Positions 59,330-64,000 of a stretch of 64,000 nucleotides of DNA are shown here, in pieces. The DNA comes from Maccoyibacter intestinihominis (GTDB lineage Bacteria; Bacillota; Clostridia; Lachnospirales; Lachnospiraceae), in the NCBI RefSeq assembly GCF_040096355.1, contig NZ_JBBMEX010000013.1:29579-93578 (forward strand). Direction: 5' to 3'. The notes under the pieces are model-generated. The model had not been told where the DNA came from and made no database searches. It was given only the letters and a program-made list of their open reading frames with translations. The position numbers and the translations under genes are program-made. The first letter of the stretch is position 1. Each line of letters starts with the position of its first letter.

Positions 59330-60781
59330 ATGGATATAAAGCAGCTAATCGGCGAAACCACAGATTACGATAAAAAGGTTGCACTTGAGACAAAGAAACC
59401 CAAAAGCTGGTGCAAGAGTATAAGTGCATTTGCAAATTGCTATGGTGGTAAGCTGGTATTTGGTGTGGCAAATGATGATGCGTTGGTTGGTCTTTCGGAT
59501 GCTAAAGGAGATGCAGAAAAAATTAGTGAGATAATTAAAACACACCTTAATCCGATACCAGAGTTTAAGCTTTCATTTGAAAAAGATAATGACAAGACAT
59601 TCGTTATTGTAGAAGTTATGAAAGGGCAGCAGATTCCATACTATTATGAGGGTGATGGGCAACTTATTGCATTTATGCGTATAGGAAATGAAAGTGTTCC
59701 GGCGACACCTTCGCAGTTAAGAGAGTTGGTACTTCACGGAAGTGGTGAAAGTTATGATAGTCTGAAGTCAAGATATGATTTTAACAATATGTCTTTTACA
59801 AAATTAAAATCGGTATATAAGCAGAGAACAGGAAATGCATTTGAAGATACAGATTATGAATCTTTTGGATTGGTTGATGAAAAAGGAAATCTGACGAATG
59901 CAGGAGCGCTTCTGGCAGATGAATCTCCGGTTCGTCATTCCAGATTATTTTGCACAAGATGGAATGGACTTACAAAGGCATCTGGTATAGTAGATGCACT
60001 TGATGATAAGGAATATACAGGCAGTCTTGTCACACTATTACAGGCAGGAACGGATTTTGTAAGAAATAATTCCAAGAAGGCATGGCGTAAGGTTGATGAC
60101 GGCAGAATTGAAATGCCGGATTATCCGGATCGGGCAGTGCTTGAAGGTGTAGTAAATGCATTGATTCATAGAAACTATATGGAGATAGGCAGTGAAGTCC
60201 ATATAGATATGTTCGATGATAGAATCGAAATATATTCACCGGGTGGAATGGTAAGCGGAATATCTCTAGAAGGAAAAGATTTATTGAAAATTCCATCAAA
60301 GCGAAGAAATCCGATATTAGCTGATATATTCAGCCGCTTGAAATACATGGAGCGTAGAGGTAGTGGATTTAAGAAGATATTGGCAGATTACGAGGGTCAG
60401 GTTGAATTTGATGAGTCTAAGATGCCAGTCTTTGATGCGGATAATGATGATTTTACATTGACTTTGTATAATCTGAATTATGGTTCTAACTATGCAACAC
60501 AGGTGAATGAAAATGTCATAGAAAATGTCATAGAAAATGTCATAGAAATTTCGGAAGAAAAAATTAAGAAGTTAATGCCAGAGTATTCTAAGAAGAAGCT
60601 TGCTAAAGCATATGAGATTCTGAAAATGATTTCGGAAAACCCGAATATTTCTATTGATGAATTAAGAATAGCATTAGATGTTACAGATAGAACAATTGCT
60701 AGATATATATCAGAATTAAAAGATAAAGGTATCATAGAACGAAAAGGCCCAGACAATGGTGGAGAATGGAAAATTAAGTAA
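59330..60781 (+). CDS. AlbA_2 / GHKL-ATPase / winged-helix protein (Schlafen-like domain)
   Basis: A 483-residue protein. Residues about 10-120 form the AlbA_2 (divergent AAA_4/Schlafen) domain: ALETKKPKSWCKSISAFANCYGGKLVFGVAND. About residues 262-370 resemble the HATPase_c_4 region: RAVLEGVVNALIHRNYMEIGSEVHIDMFDDRIEIYSPGG and GSGFKKIL. The C-terminus is a winged helix (IDELRIALDVTDRTIARYISELKDKGIIER). Such proteins are common in Clostridia and islands, usually called transcriptional regulators, without a defined target. Between domains lies a 12-bp tandem repeat. ATG 59330 preferred over 59318 because the family begins MDIKQL or similar and GGTGAG is upstream. Confidence 0.82.
   Translation: MDIKQLIGETTDYDKKVALETKKPKSWCKSISAFANCYGGKLVFGVANDDALVGLSDAKGDAEKISEIIKTHLNPIPEFKLSFEKDNDKTFVIVEVMKGQQIPYYYEGDGQLIAFMRIGNESVPATPSQLRELVLHGSGESYDSLKSRYDFNNMSFTKLKSVYKQRTGNAFEDTDYESFGLVDEKGNLTNAGALLADESPVRHSRLFCTRWNGLTKASGIVDALDDKEYTGSLVTLLQAGTDFVRNNSKKAWRKVDDGRIEMPDYPDRAVLEGVVNALIHRNYMEIGSEVHIDMFDDRIEIYSPGGMVSGISLEGKDLLKIPSKRRNPILADIFSRLKYMERRGSGFKKILADYEGQVEFDESKMPVFDADNDDFTLTLYNLNYGSNYATQVNENVIENVIENVIEISEEKIKKLMPEYSKKKLAKAYEILKMISENPNISIDELRIALDVTDRTIARYISELKDKGIIERKGPDNGGEWKIK
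60509..60544 (+). repeat. In-frame 12-bp tandem repeat within the AlbA_2 gene
   Basis: Three perfect copies of GAAAATGTCATA encode the repeated tetrapeptide Glu-Asn-Val-Ile in the hinge before the winged helix. Copy number can change without breaking the frame. Confidence 0.9.
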
Positions 60782-61083
60782 ACGACAGTAAATATGGCAC
60801 TTATTCTGGTGTCCTAGCTGGCATTCAAGAATATTTTGAAGATAGTCTCATGAGATTTTAGATTTGGTGATAATGTAGGTTTATGACAAGTATCGATGTG
60901 TGGAAGTCAGAAAGATGGGGAACCACTAAATTGATTGAAGATACAAATTTTAATCGAGTGTCACTTTTGATGAGGATGCACCCGGAAACGGGTGCATTTT
61001 TGAAATTAGAAAACATACATTGTTTTTCGTGCATTTTTTGAATATAATAGATATTGTGATAGTGTTATGGAGGTGTAAAGGCA
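60782..61083 (+). other. Intergenic region with terminator and gene remnant
   Basis: From 60782 a short frame without a start (NDSKYGTYSGVLAGIQEYF, then EDSLMRF and a stop) suggests the tail of a lost gene, not identified. ATGCACCCG (60976-60984), GAAA, CGGGTGCAT (60989-60997) and a T run form a clear terminator. A TATAAT-like box near 61043 and GGAGGTG precede the next gene. Confidence 0.6.
60976..61001 (+). terminator. Terminator downstream of the AlbA_2 gene
   Basis: A 9-bp perfect stem, ATGCACCCG with CGGGTGCAT, closed by a GAAA tetraloop and followed by five T residues. Confidence 0.93.
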
Positions 61084-61461
61084 ATGAAAAATAAATATAG
61101 ACTATCATTTATGATTGTTTTAATAATCATGTTATTTATGTATATGATGGATATAGTTGAGATAACAGAAGAAACAAATTTTGCATTTACATTGGCGGCG
61201 TTAATACTAAGTGCTTCAATGGCTGTTGATACTTTTGCAAAGCAAAATCAAATTGCACAAGCAATTACATTTATTATGGAGATTTGTGCATTATTAGTTA
61301 TAGTTTTGTTCCCGAATTTAAAAAGTTTTATATTTTTAAAAAAATTGATGAGTATATTAGATACCAATGTCTTATTGTTGTTAGCACTTTTTTTTACATT
61401 TGCAGGACAATGGGCTACAGAAATAAAGATTAGAGACATTGAAAATGGAAAGGGGAAATAA
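61084..61461 (+). CDS. Small integral membrane protein of unknown function
   Basis: A 125-residue protein with about four hydrophobic segments (around 6-25, 33-52, 58-78 and 95-112) and short charged loops (DTFAKQNQIAQ, KIRDIENGKGK). I do not recognise the family. It starts after a good GGAGGTG site and is followed one base after its stop by the next gene, which is also membrane-anchored, so the two probably work together. Very AT-rich, inside the island. Confidence 0.65.
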   Translation: MKNKYRLSFMIVLIIMLFMYMMDIVEITEETNFAFTLAALILSASMAVDTFAKQNQIAQAITFIMEICALLVIVLFPNLKSFIFLKKLMSILDTNVLLLLALFFTFAGQWATEIKIRDIENGKGK

Positions 61462-61462
61462 G

Positions 61463-62563
61463 ATGTATTCGAGCGATGAAAAGTATGAAGTAGTATTAAA
61501 GAGTGCCACACACATTAATATGTCTAATTGGCAGATAACAAAAACGTTAGATACTATGACGATGGTAAATAACAAATTTGTAATTCTATCTATAATAAAT
61601 AATTTAATAAATGAGGGAGTGGAAAAGAAAGATATATTTGTAACTGACAAGTCGTTTTTAATTTCTACAAATTATAAAACATATTTTGAAAATGGAAATA
61701 AATTTTGGGGAAAACAAAAAGATATAGTAAAAATGTATAGCTTAGGACGTTTAATTTCGATGGAACCCAATGAAGATATTTTTAGAATGAATTGTCTTTT
61801 TGAATTTTATAAAAAAATTAATTCTATAACAAATAAAAATTTAAAATGCAGGATTAGAAGTATTTATTTAGCTGATAGTTATGATATTTTATTTAATGAA
61901 TCTATAGAACAAGCTTATGAGATTTTATTAGAAGGTGCCAAGAATCAGGTTTGTGATGTATTTGAAAGACATATATCTCCAGATATTAATAAGAGAGATA
62001 TGATAATTAAAACTCTTGAAAATCAAAAAGATTTATGTTTAGAAAGAAGTCGAAAAAAATTTAAAAAAATGATGACAGATAGTCGAAAAAAATTTACATA
62101 TACATACAATCGTTTCGATAGACCAGTTGTAGGCGTTTATCATCCAGATGGACATTATATGGAAATTATTAATGCGGATCAAATGTATAAAAACGGGGAA
62201 GAATCTGATACGCAGATTAAACTTAAGAAAATCACAAAAAATAGTCCTGTTGCAATAGCAATGTTGGTTACAGGACCAATGGTGGCTTTTCTTGGTTATT
62301 TGTTGTATAGAGAACATAATGTAAACAGTCAGATAGATACAGAAGATCTATTTGATATTCCGCAGAATGATGAAGGAGCAATTAATAATATTCTTGGTAG
62401 TGATGATGGGAATCTTTTAGACACAGATAATGTTAAAGAGGTTGATGCACAGGTAAAAGAAATGGCGCATTACAATCTGAATAAACTAGAGATCGCAACA
62501 AATAAGCGAGTAGTGCATTTAGAAATGAATATGGAGAATGAGATTACTATGGAAACAAAGTAA
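61463..62563 (+). CDS. Unknown protein with one C-terminal-half membrane segment
   Basis: A 366-residue protein. Residues 1-255 are charged and probably cytoplasmic, with Lys-rich helices (LERSRKKFKKMMTDSRKKFTYTYNRFDRPVVGVYHPDGHYMEI). A single hydrophobic segment (SPVAIAMLVTGPMVAFLGYLLY, about 272-293) is followed by an acidic tail. No known domain recognised. ATG 61463 is favoured by AAAGGGGAAA; the earlier ATG (61439) overlaps the previous gene. A soluble sensor region joined to a membrane anchor next to a multi-span protein would suit an abortive-infection membrane effector pair, but that is speculation. Confidence 0.6.
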   Translation: MYSSDEKYEVVLKSATHINMSNWQITKTLDTMTMVNNKFVILSIINNLINEGVEKKDIFVTDKSFLISTNYKTYFENGNKFWGKQKDIVKMYSLGRLISMEPNEDIFRMNCLFEFYKKINSITNKNLKCRIRSIYLADSYDILFNESIEQAYEILLEGAKNQVCDVFERHISPDINKRDMIIKTLENQKDLCLERSRKKFKKMMTDSRKKFTYTYNRFDRPVVGVYHPDGHYMEIINADQMYKNGEESDTQIKLKKITKNSPVAIAMLVTGPMVAFLGYLLYREHNVNSQIDTEDLFDIPQNDEGAINNILGSDDGNLLDTDNVKEVDAQVKEMAHYNLNKLEIATNKRVVHLEMNMENEITMETK

Positions 62564-63161
62564 AGGAGATATAGATATTTATATGTTCGGCACTAGAATC
62601 ATATAAGAAAATAACTGCTTTTATAATAAAAATTGAACTAGAAAAAGTTTGAATGATGCATTAGAATGCCCAAAGCCTGTATTTATGCAGGCTCCGGCAC
62701 ATGCTTTATCAAAAGGTTACATTTGCGGGGGAAATAATGAGTTAGAGGTATGCTAATGGATAATGTGGAAGTAAAACTTTACGGTGCGTTTACTATTGTA
62801 GGTGGTTAGTTATACTTTATAAGTGGGAAATGTTATTATTGAAAAAACTGCTGATTAACTGAAAAAGTTAGCTGTTGTAGTCAATAAGTCGTTGATTGAT
62901 TCCAAAAAGTCGGTAATTGAATAGCATAAATATAATGAACCTTCAAAGGCAAATATTCTTATAGTGATTTATTAAAAAACGAATATTCCAAAGTTAGTCT
63001 CAACGAAGTCTCACGAGATTTGAGACTGAGTGAGACTCTATGATATAGCAAAATGCGATAAAATCGGATTTATGGCTGATTCGTATGGGTACAATTTCAA
63101 ATCAGTCTCATTTTTGAAATCGTTTGTTGAGACTAACATGAGAATGATGAGGTTCAAAATC
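62564..63161 (+). other. Gene-poor stretch with decayed coding fragments
   Basis: No intact gene. There is a small hairpin (AGCCTG 62674-62679 with CAGGCT 62688-62693), an 18-codon frame beginning ATG at 62756 (MDNVEVKLYGAFTIVGG) and a fragment around 62859-62924 reading LKKLAVVVNKSLIDSKKSVIE. Both look like leftovers of mobile-element genes broken by stops. The right end holds the AGTCTCA cluster listed separately. Confidence 0.45.
62996..63134. repeat. Cluster of six AGTCTCA/TGAGACT heptamers
   Basis: AGTCTCA at 62996-63002, 63007-63013 and 63104-63110; TGAGACT at 63021-63027, 63031-63037 and 63128-63134. The first four form two nested inverted pairs. A further AGTCTCA with TGAGA lies at 60844-60854. 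The cluster ends 28 bases upstream of the gene at 63162, so binding by a dimeric or multimeric protein is plausible. Confidence 0.8.
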
Positions 63162-63485
63162 ATGGACATAAGTAAAAAAGATTGGAAGCTATTTCGAGAA
63201 AGATTATCAGGCTGGCAGGAAAATTATATGGAAGGTCTTGTTAAAGAGTATGCAAATTTTCTGAATGATGATAAAAAGCCTTCATCAGAGAAATTCTGGG
63301 AACTTGAAAAACGGATAAAAGAAGATAAACGTCATCCGGGAGTTGTCATGGAACTGAAAAAATCAGAGGTAATATGGGATATTGTTCGTCTTATTAGACT
63401 GAAAGTAATTACATATAATGATTTATCAGACTTTAGTGATGAATTACAGAATGAAGTAAAAAGAATACTTGAGATGAGCAGGTGA
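63162..63485 (+). CDS. Small conserved mobile-element protein of unknown function
   Basis: A 107-residue helical, charged protein: MDISKKDWKLFRERLSGWQENYMEGLVKEYANFLNDDKKPSSEKFWELEKRIKEDKRHPGVVMELKKSEVIWDIVRLIRLKVITYNDLSDFSDELQNEVKRIL. I recall similar proteins on integrative elements of Clostridia, without a function. The ATG at 63162 fits this family start; the frame stays open upstream to 63030, but that part crosses the AGTCTCA repeats and is not protein-like. It overlaps or nearly abuts the next gene. Confidence 0.7.
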   Translation: MDISKKDWKLFRERLSGWQENYMEGLVKEYANFLNDDKKPSSEKFWELEKRIKEDKRHPGVVMELKKSEVIWDIVRLIRLKVITYNDLSDFSDELQNEVKRILEMSR

Positions 63486-63490
63486 TACAT

Positions 63491-63751
63491 ATGGAGATTG
63501 GTGCAACAAAAGCAGTTCAAGATCGACTAAAAACAACAAAGATTGAAGAAAGCAAAGGTGCTTCACTTGTGTTCTGCTGGGACACACATTTGACGAAAAT
63601 AAAAGGAAGAAATGTCTTGTTTATTGTGAATGCCAGTAATCGTTATACAATAGCAATGACAGATATTGAACCAAGAAACTGGAATTTATATAATTATCTC
63701 TCTAACTTTCCCCATTTTATAGGCTTTCCCGCCTGTCCATTAGTGAAATGA
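63491..63751 (+). CDS. DUF6933-like protein, probably C-terminally truncated
   Basis: An 86-residue product beginning MEIGATKAVQDRLKTTKIEESKGASLVFCWDTHLTKIKGRNVLFIVNASNRYTIAMTDIEPRNW, which matches the start of DUF6933-type proteins (Cys/Ala-Thr-Lys motif, then VNxxTRY). Such proteins are usually about twice as long. The last residues after NYLSNF do not look like the family and run into the terminator before the integrase gene, so the 3' part was probably lost when the junction formed. ATG 63491 with GGTG upstream is preferred to a GTG at 63482. Confidence 0.6.
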   Translation: MEIGATKAVQDRLKTTKIEESKGASLVFCWDTHLTKIKGRNVLFIVNASNRYTIAMTDIEPRNWNLYNYLSNFPHFIGFPACPLVK

Positions 63752-63759
63752 TATGTAGT

Positions 63760-63814
63760 TTCCCTTATTTTTACCCTTATGAGATAATCACAAGGGAAAT
63801 AAGGGAATTTTTTT
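63760..63814. terminator. Terminator between the DUF6933-like gene and the integrase
   Basis: TTCCCTTATTT (63760-63770) pairs with AAATAAGGGAA (63797-63807), followed by seven T residues. It overlaps the stop codon of the integrase gene on the other strand. Confidence 0.88.
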
Positions 63815-64000
63815 AATCATTGCCTACCACTTTATCAAGAAGCCTAACTGATTTTCGTTTAGCATCTCTTGTGGAGTGAGCATAGACATTCATTGTGGTA
63901 CTTACATCTGAGTGTCCTAACAGTTCCTGCACATCTTTTGGGGCAGCTCCATTTGCTAAAAGGTTGCTTGTATAGGTGTGACGTAACTGGTGGAAATGAA
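63813..64000 (-). CDS. Tyrosine recombinase/integrase, C-terminal part (cut by window end)
   Basis: The last 62 residues of the protein, read on the minus strand: FHFHQLRHTYTSNLLANGAAPKDVQELLGHSDVSTTMNVYAHSTRDAKRKSVRLLDKVVGND. The His-x-Leu-Arg-His-Thr box II and LGHSDVSTTMNVYAH with the catalytic Tyr are the marks of phage/Tn916-type tyrosine recombinases. The rest, including the first catalytic Arg, lies beyond 64000. Its orientation, with the 3' end facing the island, suits an integrase at or near the right end of an integrative element whose left end is near guaA, but a direct att match is not seen. Confidence 0.92.
   Translation of the reverse strand, partial: HFHQLRHTYTSNLLANGAAPKDVQELLGHSDVSTTMNVYAHSTRDAKRKSVRLLDKVVGND

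Overview
The window comes from a low-G+C, Gram-positive, endospore-forming anaerobe, most likely a gut Lachnospiraceae of the Roseburia / Agathobacter / Lachnospira kind. The case for this rests on Firmicutes gene order (ecfA1-ecfA2-ecfT-truA-rplM-rpsI), sporulation genes (dpaA, dpaB, a SipL-like coat protein, spoIIID), veg, strong AGGAGG-type ribosome binding sites with several TTG starts, and Gram-positive lipoprotein and NlpC/P60 proteins. The species assignment is inference; no rRNA or tRNA gene was seen.

Region 1 (1-6.4 kb) is core: an Lrp-type regulator fragment, an aminotransferase, trmL, the ECF transporter energising module, truA and the L13/S9 operon. Region 2 (6.5-7.9 kb) is an AT-rich two-gene insert that looks like a toxin-antitoxin pair with an ADP-ribosyltransferase-like (DUF3990-type) toxin. 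Region 3 (7.9-43.9 kb) is core and semi-core: a MarR/membrane pair, dipicolinate synthase, a PocR-domain sensor, asparagine synthetase, a GntR-controlled hypB / iron-sulfur flavoprotein / hypA operon, a MATE pump, a BMP-type nucleoside ABC transporter, AzlCD, a secreted lipase-like protein, hpf, ddl-murF, plsC, veg-sipL, an NlpC/P60 hydrolase, map, a wrecked uppS paralogue, spoIIID and guaA.

Region 4 (43.9-64.0 kb) starts just after guaA, a known integration hotspot, and ends in a tyrosine recombinase cut by the window edge. It is an AT-rich defence and mobility island. It holds a TnsA-like nuclease, an AbiH / KAP-type NTPase / unknown protein operon bracketed by 76-bp direct repeats, a decapitated PIN-domain toxin, a UvrD-type helicase-nuclease followed by type III Mod and Res genes, a DUF2971 protein, an FRG-domain gene broken at a T7 run, an AlbA_2/GHKL/winged-helix regulator, and several unknown genes.

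Three signals go beyond ordinary annotation. (a) A family of about 150-nt inverted-repeat elements is present three times (19.2, 29.7 and 30.1 kb). The outer stem has changed completely between copies while staying perfectly paired, and inner helices show compensatory changes, as expected of a structured RNA or a foldable mobile repeat. (b) Two sporulation genes, dpaA and sipL, have their ribosome binding site buried in the 3' arm of a hairpin, with a plausible sporulation-sigma promoter placed so that its transcript would omit the 5' arm. (c) The helicase-nuclease/Mod/Res and AbiH/NTPase/unknown operons look like multi-gene defence units. Coordinates come from reading the sequence; family assignments come from motif recognition, not database searches.
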